NCBI GenBank assembly: GCA_958510875.1
Contig: OY294067.1
Span: 54,386,039 to 54,450,038 of the forward strand
Length of the DNA stretch: 64,000 nt
Direction of reading: 5' to 3'
Origin: Endomychus coccineus
Lineage: Eukaryota > Arthropoda > Insecta > Coleoptera > Endomychidae
The translations under genes were made by a program, and so were the position numbers. This document shows, piece after piece, positions 42,901 to 51,159 of the stretch. How positions within the stretch are numbered: position 1 is the first letter of the stretch; each line of letters starts with the position of its first letter. A model generated the notes under the pieces. The model made no database searches and was not told the origin of the DNA. It saw only the letters and a program-made list of their open reading frames with translations.

Positions 42901-44261
42901 AATGCATAACCCATGTTAAGTAAATCAAGTTCGTTCTCCTTCTAGGACACATTGATTACATGGGGTAGATTGATTATCAAAATTAGATTTGTTGAAATGT
43001 ACCGAATTATTAAGTTTGCAATGGACAACAATATTCTCTATTGGTGATAATCGAATGATTCCTCTCAAATAACAGATAGTGAACCCATAGCGTTCGTTGG
43101 TGTATCATCTTTTCCTAGATGCATTGAAACATTTTTCCACTAATAATTGGTATCACCCAAGTGTGAGTTGATATTGATATTTAAGTATGAATATGGTTTA
43201 ATTCTCGAAATCTATTTTTTTTCTGTTAATTTAAATCTAAACATTGATATTTGAAGAAATATTTGTACATTTTCTTGGTAGTCAGTTCCTCATCTCTGCT
43301 AAACTAGCGATATTATCTGAATTGGTATTACTCACGTGCGAGTTCATATTGATGTTCAAACTTAAATATTTATCCACTAATTGAAATGTCTAAATGTACT
43401 TTTTAAAACTTTACAGAATCTTAAAGATCATAGATGATGAGCATTGACTGATAATCTTCAACAGACCTAAGCCATATAGTTCCATTTTTCTTTTATACTT
43501 TTACAAATTAGTGAAAATTAAACTTTTAATAGTTATTTTATATAAGTTTAGAATGGATTTCCATCACCAAATGGATGATTTTATTCAATGTTTCATAATA
43601 TATGTGATGAAAAACAAAGTAAGTAGTGCTTTATTATATGAATATGATGAATTATCACAAAGTAACGGCTTCCACCATTATTTTTACAATAATAATTTTA
43701 ATATTATATCATGATCATGAAGGGTATTCATTAAAAATGGAGTGTTCTTAACTATTGTTGAATTTGTTTCTGCAACTATTTATTTTTCTGTTATTACTAT
43801 TAGTTATCTCATATCAATCTGCGCTTCTTTATTGTACATTTCATCGATATGTTCATACAGTATTCATCAAAATCAGTATTTCATCTCAATTTTGAAAACA
43901 GTATTTGTAACAGGTACCTTAGCCTGAAAATGATTCCCGAATATCTATGAAAGGATTAACATTCATATTCCCTATTGGATGAAATTAGCTAGTAGCGGTA
44001 TTATGCGTTACTTAAAAGAGAATTGATATTCTAAAACTAAGTATCACTAGAGATTTGAAAATGTCATAAATTTCTTACCACAATTGCAGTTAGGATCCAC
44101 ACTTTTGACTTTTTTTCGTATCTCCTAAGGAACAATAATTTAATAACACACATTAACTATAAACAATATGTAACACATACCTCCATAGGAGCCGCATAAC
44201 TAATAACAAACGTGTAAACTATTATCACTAAAGTAAGTCCTACTTTTGACAAATTACACAT
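30830..44261 (-). CDS. secreted trypsin-like serine protease, seven exons, 303 aa
   Basis: Exons (minus strand): 44261-44181, 44124-44079, 41803-41641, 38533-38322, 38100-37895, 31286-31229, 30975-30830. All introns are GT-AG and phases join without a break (912 nt including stop). Residues 1-24 form a signal peptide. A short Cys-rich pro-region (PNCNCECG) precedes the activation site R52 | VVGG. The triad is His93 (TAAHC), Asp143 (NNDIAIL) and Ser239 (GDSGGP). Asp233 sits at the S1 site, predicting cleavage after Lys/Arg. The C-terminus GDCLCQ and the pro-region resemble the Drosophila CG11836 type, a family assignment from memory of its motifs. It should act outside the cell as a zymogen. 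Introns 2, 3 and 5 are long and full of transposon debris. The gene is divergent from the protease gene at 57503. Confidence 0.92.
31229..31286 (-). CDS. protease gene 1, exon 6
   Basis: 58 nt after TTATTTCAG encoding GDSGGPLHLKNEDGVTEII, with the catalytic Ser239. Ends in phase 1 at GTAAAT. Confidence 0.93.
31290..32352. other. intron 5 of protease gene 1, proximal part, no feature
   Basis: AT-rich intronic sequence. A TTGTTCAGTTGGTAAAATGG string near 31992 faintly resembles a tRNA A box, but no B box follows. Confidence 0.35.
32435..32446. repeat. left 12-bp target-site duplication of the nested PLE
   Basis: CTAGAACGCATT, identical to 33320-33331. The pair brackets the PLE precisely. Confidence 0.9.
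32447..33319 (-). mobile_element. Penelope-like element (class-1), 5'-truncated, inside the mariner
   Basis: 873 bp bounded by a 12-bp target duplication. The minus frame 33257-32952 encodes the end of the GIY-YIG endonuclease: CDGTYTGISKQCLQKRMYGH, TALAKHCFDYNH and YYKRSILEMIHI (only ~100 residues remain). Downstream (lower coordinates) lies an intact class-1 hammerhead motif. The first ~30 bp inside the right target duplication are the reverse complement of the sequence near the left end (AAAAAATTCTCGGGAATTAGGTCAC), so the copy ends in inverted terminal pieces, a known feature of Penelope-like insertions. Confidence 0.88.
32529..32570 (-). ncRNA. hammerhead ribozyme, class 1, intact core
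   Basis: Minus strand order: stem I GTCTT, core CTGATGA, extra T, stem II GGTC-GTGA-GACC, GAAA, stem III ACG-TA-CGT, cleavage A, and AAGAC pairing with GTCTT. It differs from the 27097 copy only at the cleavage base. The arrangement fits the type I hammerheads reported in Penelope-like retroelements, where self-cleavage processes the RNA. Confidence 0.8.
33320..33331. repeat. right 12-bp target-site duplication of the nested PLE
   Basis: CTAGAACGCATT; see 32435-32446. Confidence 0.9.
33393..34320 (+). pseudogene. mariner transposase, deleted and frameshifted
   Basis: Starts MEIFVNMEKSDFHVLVKYYF at 33393 with the N-terminal helix-turn-helix (SIGMIHKWFTDLR, DAERSG, GIVDKIRGMILEDRR). The frame breaks at ~33690. 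A segment of roughly 60 residues containing the first catalytic Asp is missing. The sequence resumes as GNKIMATVFSDAHGIVHID (33800) and, after another shift, YYAELLDQFDADLERKRPHL (33892). The second catalytic motif reads HQNNAPAH, with Asn where Asp is required. YSPDLAFCDFYLF holds the third Asp. The protein is inactive. Confidence 0.88.
34345..35669. other. intron 5 of protease gene 1, middle part
   Basis: No gene is seen. Between 35140 and 35330 a degenerate run of phrases like AATTGGATACCCCT suggests an old, badly diverged tandem repeat. Confidence 0.35.
35670..35790 (-). mobile_element. tRNA-related SINE fragment
   Basis: The minus strand reads GATCTAGAGGCTAAGG (A-box-like), CGGCTACCACTCAG, then GGTTCGAGTTCGA (B-box-like) and CCAAAAACTAGACATTTG. 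The spacing and both internal promoter boxes suggest a tRNA-derived SINE different from the one at 14167. No poly(A) tail is evident. Confidence 0.5.
36241..36450 (-). mobile_element. PLE terminal fragment with class-2 hammerhead-like motif
   Basis: On the minus strand CCTGATGATAGCTACTTAGT leads into AGTTGAAAGGTCCTCAGC. The core CTGATGA is intact here. Flanking sequence up to 36450 matches the flank of the class-2 PLE at 21053-21230. Confidence 0.6.
36451..37354. other. intron 5 of protease gene 1, distal part
   Basis: No gene is recognised. Short open segments (for example around 37000-37060) have no identifiable motif. Confidence 0.3.
37360..37540 (-). repeat. class-3 hammerhead-like PLE terminus, decayed
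   Basis: Matches one arm of the palindrome at 50925-51142 (CTTCCGGATGGATTCCGCGT, GCCAACCAT, CAGGTGGCATCTT). The core reads CTAAAGA and the junction GATAAG, so it is inactive. Confidence 0.6.
37541..37894. other. intron 5 of protease gene 1, 5' end
   Basis: No feature recognised apart from the splice donor GTAATT at 37894. Confidence 0.3.
37895..38100 (-). CDS. protease gene 1, exon 5
   Basis: 206 nt after CCTACACAG. Encodes ESANYAGKIAVVAGWGKTKE, DECKNSDYGQRKITENMFCA and GKQDACH. Contains the S1-site Asp233 and ends in phase 0 at GTAATT. Confidence 0.93.
38322..38533 (-). CDS. protease gene 1, exon 4
   Basis: 212 nt after TCTGGTAG. Encodes FDMREMSVTLADHNRQSS through FNNDIAILEMDSPVDF (catalytic Asp143) to QPACLPTS. 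Ends in phase 1 at GTAAGA. Confidence 0.92.
38890..39120 (+). mobile_element. Penelope-like fragment with GIY-YIG start (class-2 family)
   Basis: A partial class-2 motif (38896-38925, ATAATCACCATTATCCACTA) is followed by a plus frame FFSKFSIPPVYRCKNKK and KCYVGQTRRSILARFYPH (39040-39095), a GIY-YIG endonuclease N-terminus. Stops and unrelated sequence follow. It lies in intron 3 of protease gene 1. Confidence 0.65.
39130..39235 (-). mobile_element. non-LTR retrotransposon 3' tail fragment
   Basis: Contains the phrase TTCAGTGCACTCAGTCAAAG followed by CCCTTGTACACTAT, also found at 47290-47345 and (opposite strand) 53600-53640. These are the 3' ends of the same I/Loa-type family. Confidence 0.6.
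39240..40540. other. intron 3 of protease gene 1, nothing recognised
   Basis: AT-rich intronic sequence with no gene or repeat identified. Confidence 0.35.
40541..41165 (-). mobile_element. non-LTR retrotransposon RNase H and C-terminal fragment
   Basis: Minus frame from ~41155: SSRIVRDTKEILNRLAGG, then IPGHSGWKENERVDELTREG (the GHSG...E.VDEL signature of RNase H; the expected Trp before IPGHSG is a TGA). A C-terminal Cys/His block ESSTYFLCECAEL and RIVRAAGYPNTPV end near 40560. It lies in intron 3 of protease gene 1 and is eroded by stops. Confidence 0.7.
41348..41430 (+). ncRNA. class-2 hammerhead-like motif
   Basis: TTGATGATAGCTACTTGGTA, GCCGAAAGGTCCTCAGTACT. Stem II GCTAC-TTG-GTAGC is perfect and GAAA is present, with short stem III AG/CT. 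The first core base is T instead of C. Its flank (AACAGTATTTTGTGGATAAT) matches other class-2 copies. Confidence 0.55.
41641..41803 (-). CDS. protease gene 1, exon 3
   Basis: 163 nt after AAATTTCAG. Encodes CGLSNRQMRVVGGNITKAHE, FPWIAGIAKGGEYHCGATLI and LTAAHCVN, with the activation site R52-V53 and catalytic His93. Ends in phase 2 at GTAAGT. Confidence 0.94.
42055..42810 (-). mobile_element. non-LTR retrotransposon reverse transcriptase C-terminal fragment (no RNase H)
   Basis: Minus strand from ~42800: VDAINGGLEKILKWGSDNLV, then NATKT and PIKSSISMLWITTNSTLS. 42514-42300 reads LLDSFQKRAIRLIDDVTFTS and HSRKVGNLFLFYGYFYGRCS. The final frame ends PISSPDIPPLA...EHYGFPF. These belong to the thumb and tail of Jockey/RTE-type enzymes. 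Frameshifts are present. It lies in intron 2 of protease gene 1. Confidence 0.7.
42811..44078. other. intron 2 of protease gene 1, remainder
   Basis: No gene seen. A loosely repeated ~45-bp phrase (TTGGTAT...GAGTT.ATATTGAT) occurs at 43150 and 43322. Confidence 0.35.
44079..44124 (-). CDS. protease gene 1, exon 2
   Basis: 46 nt after TTGTTCCTTAG. Encodes EIRKKVKSVDPNCNC and ends in phase 1 at GTAAGA. Supplies the Cys-rich pro-region. Confidence 0.88.
44181..44261 (-). CDS. protease gene 1, exon 1 (signal peptide)
   Basis: 81 nt from ATG. Encodes a hydrophobic leader LTLVIIVYTFVISYA, then APME; donor GTATGT. The intron to exon 2 is only 56 bp. Confidence 0.88.
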
Positions 44262-44333
44262 TTTATTCTAATTATTTGGTACTGTAATAAAAATGAAGTG
44301 TGAACTAATTATATCTATATTGGTATAGCATGT

Positions 44334-44343
44334 TTTTATATAA
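44334..44343 (-). promoter_or_regulatory. candidate TATA box of protease gene 1
   Basis: TTTATATAAA on the minus strand about 75 bases before the start codon, leaving a plausible 40-50-nt 5' leader. Confidence 0.45.
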
Positions 44344-44879
44344 ACGTGATTTTTGTTTCAATGTTACGAGTAGGGATGTATTACCTTGATCATTTTCAGT
44401 GTCCAATTCTCACACTCGCTTTAGTTTCAATGTCTAGGGATCAAATATATTTCAGGGTCGATACAAATGCATTCTTGACATAATTACGAAATTGCAGATT
44501 AGAGAAAATCGTTATCATTTATCTTTACAAGTCGTGCTAAAATAAATTAAAGTTATGTTTCCTATTCCCCGAACACGGAAAAATACAAAGCATGAAATGT
44601 CGGAATTACATATTGGACATTGAATGCCTTTGAATATTCAACAATGGAGAAAACGTAGAGATTATTCCTAAAATGAATATGACCATTTGAAAATATGTAG
44701 ATACAAATTTATTGGATCCAAACTAGTTTGAACTCATTCATGCAGTACTAATCTGTTAGAACCTTTTACAATTCCTTCAGAATATCAGAAACTGAAAGGC
44801 TCATTACCCAGATAGCTAAGGCTGAGGAACATTCAAAGGCAAGCTTCCCCAGCTGCCCCAGGAGCTATGAGAACAACCC
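44344..44879. other. upstream intergenic region, nothing recognised
   Basis: No conserved feature beyond the candidate core promoter. Confidence 0.35.
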
Positions 44880-45960
44880 CAACAGCTTCTCATTGCTGAA
44901 CATACCGCCACTTCACATTCACATACAAGGCGAGTGAACTGCCCAGTGGGCAAGCGCACATAAGCAAATTGCACGGTAAGATATACACCGAGTTATACAA
45001 TGAGTTGTAAACCAACCCCATAATGGGGAAGCCATCGGATGAGATGCTTTCCAAGTATAGTTTCGAGAAGAACAAATAGTCGTAACAGGCAGACAGGCAT
45101 GGAAGGAAAGACATCTAATAAATGCAGAAGTGGCCTGTTATACAGAGGGCTCAAAAACCGAGGAAGGTGCAGGAGCAGGAATCTCACTGAGTTTGGACAA
45201 ATACGTGACAATATTTCAGGCAGAAGTTGCTGCAATACGTCACTGTGCCAAAGAGCTATCAAGGTAAGAGAGCCGAGCGGCTATAAAAGCATTCAGTTCT
45301 CTATACAACTCATTTCCAAAATTGTCTGGGACTGCTTAGAAACCGTACAAGAGTTGGGCAGTCAAAACAGCTGTCTTTAGCCTAGGTACCAGACCATACA
45401 GGCTACAAAAGCAACGGAGATGTTGATTCACTCACCCGAGAAGGAGGACGTAGGGCTCTCTTTGGTCCAGAACCCTTCTGTGGTATAGCAAAAGCTCTGC
45501 GCAAATCATATAACAGTACAGTAACTGGAAAATCATTCGCGAGAATGGTAGAACAAGGCGCCGAGAATGTGACAGACCAAAGAGTTCATTGAAGAACCAT
45601 CGTCAAAATTCACAGAGTACCTACACTACTTAGTCAGAATTGAAGATCAACTAGAATCATGGTTGGGCTTCTGACAGGGCATTGTAGACTCAACCAACAC
45701 AAAAACAACATCGGACTTGCAGATTCTGCCATAAAAACGAGGATACTCCAGTACACATACTGTGCGAAGGTTTAACAAGGCTGAGGTTCTCAACGACAGG
45801 AAAGGAAAAACCACAACCCTGTCATTATATGGAGAACCTGAGGTCTGCCCCATGGAGTCTATTAATAAAGACGGATCTAAACAGCGAACCTTAACATAAC
45901 AAGAGGGCATACACAAATAGATCTGCAAATGTCGCGGTGGTGAGGCTCCTAGCCTCATAC
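44880..45960 (+). mobile_element. non-LTR retrotransposon RNase H fragment (I/Loa-type)
   Basis: Plus strand: VACYTEGSKTEEGAGAGISL (first RNase H Asp replaced by Glu in YTEGS; ~45140), then TIFQAEVAAIRHCAKEL (~45212), SRAAIKAFSSL and, near 45700, the Cys/His tail FCHKNEDTPVHILCEG. Many stops and shifts make this a dead copy. Confidence 0.7.
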
Positions 45961-46215
45961 AAATACAATACCCAGATAATGGAAAATCATTTTGCAGTCA
46001 AGTAATATTACTTGCCAGTTTACCCCTTAATGTTGGAATCAAGTATATTTTGCTTACAAATTTAGTTTATCTTCAATACAGTATAAATAAGAAGCACATT
46101 ATGTCAATTGTCAGGATTTGTGTACTAATTGATAGCTAATAATTATAATAAACACAAGCAATATTGTTAAAATTAGGGTTTGCTGTTTGCTATAGCCAGG
46201 CCATTGGAAAACTCC

Positions 46216-46690
46216 TTAGGCAGCGTCATCAATCACAGTTTCTTCTATGTCGAATGAAGAGACGTTATTGTAGTTTTCCTCTTCACCGTACTTGAAAGCG
46301 ATTGAGCACACGATACCGGATTTTCTGCATCCACAAGCTACACTACAATTATTGGCTTTACTTCCGTAGGTAATTAGGTCGTTTTCAGGAGCTTGTTCCC
46401 TTGTACTTATCTCTGGCTCATTGCACCGTCTTTTTCCAATCCCAATCCACGAAAATAGACTATTTGTCTATCATAGAGATTCGCCGTATTAGGTGAAGGT
46501 GGTAGTGAAGACGGATTAACTTCACTTTTAGTCGCAGATTGAGTGAATTTGTTGAAACGGAGTTGAGGCAGCTTGTATGTGCAAGTACATCACCATCGTA
46601 CAATGCAGCAAAGATGATTTGTCCTGCAGATTCGACGGTCTGCTGATGGGGCTTCATGAAAATTTCTGCAATATTTTGCAGATGCACATG
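46216..46690 (-). pseudogene. TE-associated cysteine-rich (CXC-type) protein remnant, copy 2
   Basis: Minus strand. The first block is TVESAGQIIFAALYDG (46640-46590). After a frameshift LPQLRFNKFTQSATKSEV and SSLPPSPNTANLYDR follow (46580-46470). After a further shift come ISTREQAPENDLI, NNCSVACGCRKSGIVCS and an acidic tail ending in TAA at 46216. Order and wording match the layout LRF-x-KF / LPP / WGW / Cys-cluster of the same arthropod repeat protein as 10010-10354. The WGW segment is degraded. Function and element class are unknown to me. Confidence 0.6.
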
Positions 46691-46699
46691 ATTTGCGAG

Positions 46700-47228
46700 T
46701 AGTGCTACGAGTTTTGATTTGCCTTAGAAATAAGGGGCCGAAGAGGTATTTCCAAAATAGTACAAATTAGAAAATGAAAGTGCTATATCTCCGTGCCTCT
46801 TAGGAAATAAAGGTAGTTTTTCTTCGGCTCTACAACTTTCCTGTTTCCACTGTAGAGCAAAAATTTTCTTTTTCGTCGGAAAGGATGATGAAGTTATTTT
46901 TGGCAACTTTGTCTTTAATTTTTGTACTCTTAGTTTTAGCGCAAAGATTACGAGATAAATTGTAATCTTTTTCTCTATAATTTATGTTCACAAAATTTTT
47001 ATCTATGATCTACCGCCCTCGCGGAAAATCTAATTTAAAAGCATTTCGATATTCCCTTGAATGCCTAAGGGTGAGATTTAAATCTTTTTTTATAAGATTT
47101 AGATAAATAGTTTCGATCATTTTTTTCCACAAATCCCACATTTTTCTGGCAGATTTCCTATACTAACTAATTAATGGTAATGATGGGAAGGAAATTTTAT
47201 TGAACTTAAATTGAAATTCAAGCATTTT
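46700..47228. other. AT-rich stretch, nothing recognised
   Basis: No supported feature is seen. Confidence 0.35.
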
Positions 47229-47229
47229 T

Positions 47230-48369
47230 CCTAATATTTATATTGTGGATGCGATAATGAACTAGTTGGTTGGTTGGCTGAGATGGTAGCGGGCTTAATA
47301 TGAAGTTCAGTGCACTTAGCCAAATGCCCTTGTAGACTATCCCGTGCTAAATTTTTCAGGGGATATATGAATACCCTGCGGCTCGACAGAATCCTGAGAT
47401 CTTTTTTACGCTTAGGCCAATCCAACCTGGCTCGGATGAGAGAAGGACATTCAAAAAGATAGTGGGTTGACGACTCCACTTTGTTTCTCTCGAATCTAAT
47501 ACAGTGTCGCTTATCCTCACTGTATGTTCAAATTTCAACAGATTTCCGTGACCTGTGAAGATCTCGGGGTTATCCTGATGCTTTGTCTAGTCAGCGAGAT
47601 TATCTACGTAAAAAATTCACCTCCTTTGTCGGCTTGTCTGGCTATTGCCTCCTGTGACACTTAGGCCTGCTGGCCCATTGTATCCCGTTTACGTTTCGTT
47701 TCTTTATGGTATCCACTCGAGTATTTTTGTAGCTATTACTAGTTTGTACAAGTCCTTTACTGGGTGGGAACTGAATGATTCTGGTTCGCCGTTAGGCTTT
47801 CTAAAAATTCACTGTCTTTTGCGATCCAGTGCCTCGCACTTACACAGTGGGTATGTCACTGTTTCTGTATCCTTACCGCAAAGTCTGCATGTCAGGTCAC
47901 CATTGTACAGTCCCATTTTATTTACGTTCTCGTTTACTGGCGCATGGCCAGTCATGAGCCCTCTTACGACTTTCACTTTTTCCCCTTTATTACTGATAGG
48001 TCTGTCGTTCTTTTGTAACACAGGGCCTTGATGTATTCCTTCCCATGTTCGTTTCCTGGGATTGTTCCCTGTACTCTTTATGGTTTTTCATGATCCAGTC
48101 TTCAACAGACCTTAGTGCTGTACGTTTTGGTACCCCTGTGGTGTGTTCTAGATCTAGAGCGTTTTTCGACCCTCTTCTTGCAAGTTCGTCGGCTTTTTCA
48201 TTGCCTGTCGTTTCCTAATGTCCCAGATCAGTTTAACGCAGTTTCGGTCTGCGAGTATTTCAAGTTTTTCTCTGAATGTCCATACCAGACGTGATGTCAC
48301 TTCCTGAATTCTCATTGCCTCAAGTGCAGCCTGACTGTCTGTCAATATGTGGATCTGCTCTCTCTCTCC

Positions 48370-48404
<35 letters not shown>

Positions 48405-49445
48405 CCTCTCTCTCTCTCCCTCTCTCTTCGATGGCTCTCCGATTGCTTTCCTTCACACATTGGAGGATTACATATTCCTCTGCTTGGGAGACAGAGGTGT
48501 GTTTACCTAATGAATAGCTCAAGCCAGTCTTTGAGTTTCTTGAGTATACTCCTGCACCTGCACCTTTTTCAGTCTTAGACCCGTCTGTATACCAGATCTT
48601 TCCCTATAGCACATCGCCCACGTTTGTATGTTCCCATTTAGTCCTCTCTGGTATTGATACCCTGAATGTATTGTTAAAAGGGTATCGTTTTGGAATGTGA
48701 TCTGTTCTCATGCCTGACACGTCCCTGGTTACGAATTTTACTATACTCATGTGTCCTGGCCCAATGTGATCATTCTCCAGTGTATTTTGTATTCTGAAGG
48801 CATCAAGCTTTGCCTTTCCTTGGATTACCAAGTAGAGGGGAGGTAATCCCAGTAGTGTCTCCATTGCTGCGGTGAGCGTAGATTTCATGGCACCGTGATC
48901 CCAAGACATGCAAGTCTCTGGACCTTGCTTTGTCTTGTCGTGGTCCCTCTTTGTTGTGTTTTAGGCCACCATACCAATGAGGCGTATGTTATTGCGGGTT
49001 TAACCACCATGTTGTACAACCAGTAGAGCATGTTCGGTTGCAGCCCCCATTTTTTATCGAAAGAGCGTTTGGCCACAAATAATGAGGTCTCGGTTTTTGT
49101 ATTAATTTTCCCAGATGTTGGTTCCAAGTCAGTTCCGAGTCTAGTGTCACCCCCAGATATTTGTCTTCAACTTTTATTGGTACAGTTTCTCCTTAAATCT
49201 TCAGAGGTCCCAGGTCCTATAATTTGCGTTTACGAGTGAATGCCACTACGGTGGCTTTGTGAGGACTGATATTCAGTCCCTCTGAATCAGTCCATATTGT
49301 TACCAGGTTCAGAGCCTTTTGCATTTGATCTCTGACGGTGGAGTTGTATTTTCCTTGTACCATGGCAACTATGTCGTCGGCATATCCAAGGGTTCTGCAT
49401 CTTTTTTCCTGGAGGGTTCTCAGTAGCCCATCTATAAGTTAGTTT
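47230..49445 (-). mobile_element. non-LTR retrotransposon ORF2, from catalytic YADD to 3' end (I/Loa-type)
   Basis: The longest non-LTR copy. Minus strand in order: GYADDIVAMVQGKYNSTVRD (49395-49340), KATVVAFTRKRKL, KYLGVTLDSELTWNQHLG (~49150), LYNMVVKPAITYASLVWWPK (~48990), MSWDHGAMKSTLTAAMETLL (48909) and PKRYPFNNTFRVSI. The RNase H part has IHILTDSQAALEAMRIQEVT (~48310), then KVVRGLMTGHAPVNENV, LCGKDTETVTYPLCKCEAL (Cys/His tail, ~47860), ESSTHYLFECPSLIRARL (47475) and the family 3' UTR. Four or more frame breaks are present. A (GA)n expansion sits inside RNase H. Confidence 0.82.
48357..48427. repeat. (TC)n microsatellite within an RNase H frame
   Basis: About 70 bp of TC with occasional CCC/TTTC interruptions. 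On the minus strand it encodes an in-frame Arg-Glu run just before QIHILTDSQAALEA. Confidence 0.9.
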
Positions 49446-49449
49446 TTTA

Positions 49450-50444
49450 TAATTTGAATGACAGGCAATCTGTGAATCACGTTATTTGTGAACGTACATA
49501 CAGAATGTGTTCGAATATTATATCGATATGAATTCTATCTAGTGAAGCTTTGTATAAGATATTCAATTCAGTTTGGGCATCTTACGTTTATTAAATCTCA
49601 TATAAGTAATAATAATTTAAACATCATAGTTCAGAACTCATTATCTGATTCATTATTATTTAACACTACGTATCTAGGAAGTAGGTCAAGTTCGTAATAT
49701 GATAATAGAAAATGTATTCACTCAAAATATTACTTATCTCCAGCTCAATAATAGCATCGAAATCTTTTCCAACTAGAACACCTGCTGGGGTCTAGACTAT
49801 TTATCTTTCATTCAGTTAACGCGCATATTATCCGTGATAATTAACACAGAATGGAAACTGAAATGAATGATATAATATTCAGAAATGCGGTATATATTAT
49901 AACCGTTGAATCAGTAACTCTTGGCCGTGAACCAATTCGTTAATAGTATAGTATTGACCTATATTTCAAGTATTCGGTGGTACTGCTCGCCCTTGCCTGG
50001 TTCTATTAAAGCAAATGGTTGAGATTAGTATGGTGCAATAGTTCTAGTAGAGACTGATTAGATTTTGTCCCCGTTTCTAAAGTTCTACAAACAATGGTAT
50101 AAGACATCTTTGAATAGCTCAACTCACAACTAGATAATTGCTAATCCCTTACAAATGGTATATTGACGAGCATGTACGTGACAATTGAAATTGTTATTCA
50201 TAGAGAAATTGTATCTAAACTGAATTCATAGAATCAGAACATTATTATCATCATTAAGATACGTGAAGTGATCTGCGTCTCGGTGCAATCAATATTATGC
50301 ATCAGTACGAAATGCACCACTGCACCAGGGTAAATCACTTAGATTCATTTGGTGAAGGTAGTGATAAAACGGTCCCATTAGTATGTGTGTTAGCAGTTTG
50401 AAATAGGTTTTAACCATCTTCCTCAGTTGCTGTTACCCGTCTTC
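49450..50444. other. AT-rich stretch, nothing recognised
   Basis: No supported feature is seen. Confidence 0.35.
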
Positions 50445-50445
50445 T

Positions 50446-50825
50446 CTAATGTGCCTGCAACCGTTCACTTGTTGCCACTCTTTCGAGTATTGGGATCTGA
50501 CCCAGCAATGGATTGTTCTCTTTGATGTTACTCTTCAAGATGCCCATCGCTGGTTCGGGACATATCAGGGGTTCTTTGTGCCCCAGTTTTGCAAGTTCAT
50601 CGGCTGTTTCGTTTCCTCTTATTCCAAAGTGGCTAATGGAGACAGAATATTTGAGTCCGCTAAGGTTGTTTAGCGTGCTAATGCACTCACACACGTGCTT
50701 TGATGTTATTTTCGTGGTATCTAGCGCAACAAGAGCTACTCTGCATATACTCATGTGATTTTACGTTTCTTCTTTGAGTACAGTTTGGGCACAGCGCGTT
50801 ATAGCCTGTATTCCTTTGAACCTCG
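50446..50825 (-). mobile_element. non-LTR retrotransposon RNase H fragment
   Basis: Minus frame 50754-50446: LVALDTTKITSKHVCECI, SVSISHFGIRGNETADELAK, GHKEPLICPEPAMGILKSN. The NETADELAKLG segment is the C-terminal RNase H signature, although the usual VPGH is replaced by ISHFG. Upstream (50760-50825) ALCPNCTQR-like residues are eroded. Confidence 0.7.
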
Positions 50826-50924
50826 CATAGAAACAAATGAATATTATAAATGCATTTGAATCATTACAGCTGAACAAAAATTATGAGTACTAGACTTCCG
50901 CGGACAGCTAATCTTGAAAAATCT

Positions 50925-51142
50925 TGTCTTCCGGATGGATTCCGCGTCACAATCGCTCGACTTGATGCCGACGTTTCGCCAACCATTACAGGTGGCATCT
51001 TCAGGGCAGACTTGAGGCTTGAACTGAAACTGAACTGAACTTCAGTTCAAGCCTCAAGCCTGCCCTGAACATGCCACCTGTAATGGTTGGCGAAACGTCG
51101 GCATCAAGTCGAGCTATTGTGACGCGGAATCCATCCGGAAGA
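50925..51142. repeat. head-to-head palindrome of class-3 hammerhead PLE termini
   Basis: Two ~105-bp arms are near-perfect reverse complements around GAACTGAAACTGAACTGAAC. Each arm contains GTCTTCCGGATGGATTCCGC, GACGTTTCGCCAACCATTAC and GTGGCAT. The left arm encodes a hammerhead on the minus strand; the right arm one on the plus strand. Confidence 0.85.
50964..51009 (-). ncRNA. hammerhead ribozyme, class 3, intact core (left arm)
   Basis: Minus strand: stem I TGCC, core CTGAAGA (position 7 may be any base), stem II GCCA/TGGC extended by CC/GG, GAAA, minimal stem III AC/GT without loop, cleavage C, then GGCA closing stem I. The GAAACGTC ending is typical of retroelement hammerheads. The right-arm copy has CTGAACA in place of the core, so only this arm should cleave. 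Confidence 0.65.
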
Positions 51143-51159
51143 CATTTTTCAAAAATTAT

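Noticed and set aside
43150..43370. Direct repeat flanking a possible insertion
   Set aside because: The two ~45-bp copies are imperfect and nothing between them looks like an element.
48276..48578. Plus-strand open frame rich in Leu-Ser
   Set aside because: It is the complement of the (GA)n-bearing RNase H frame; the composition comes from the microsatellite.
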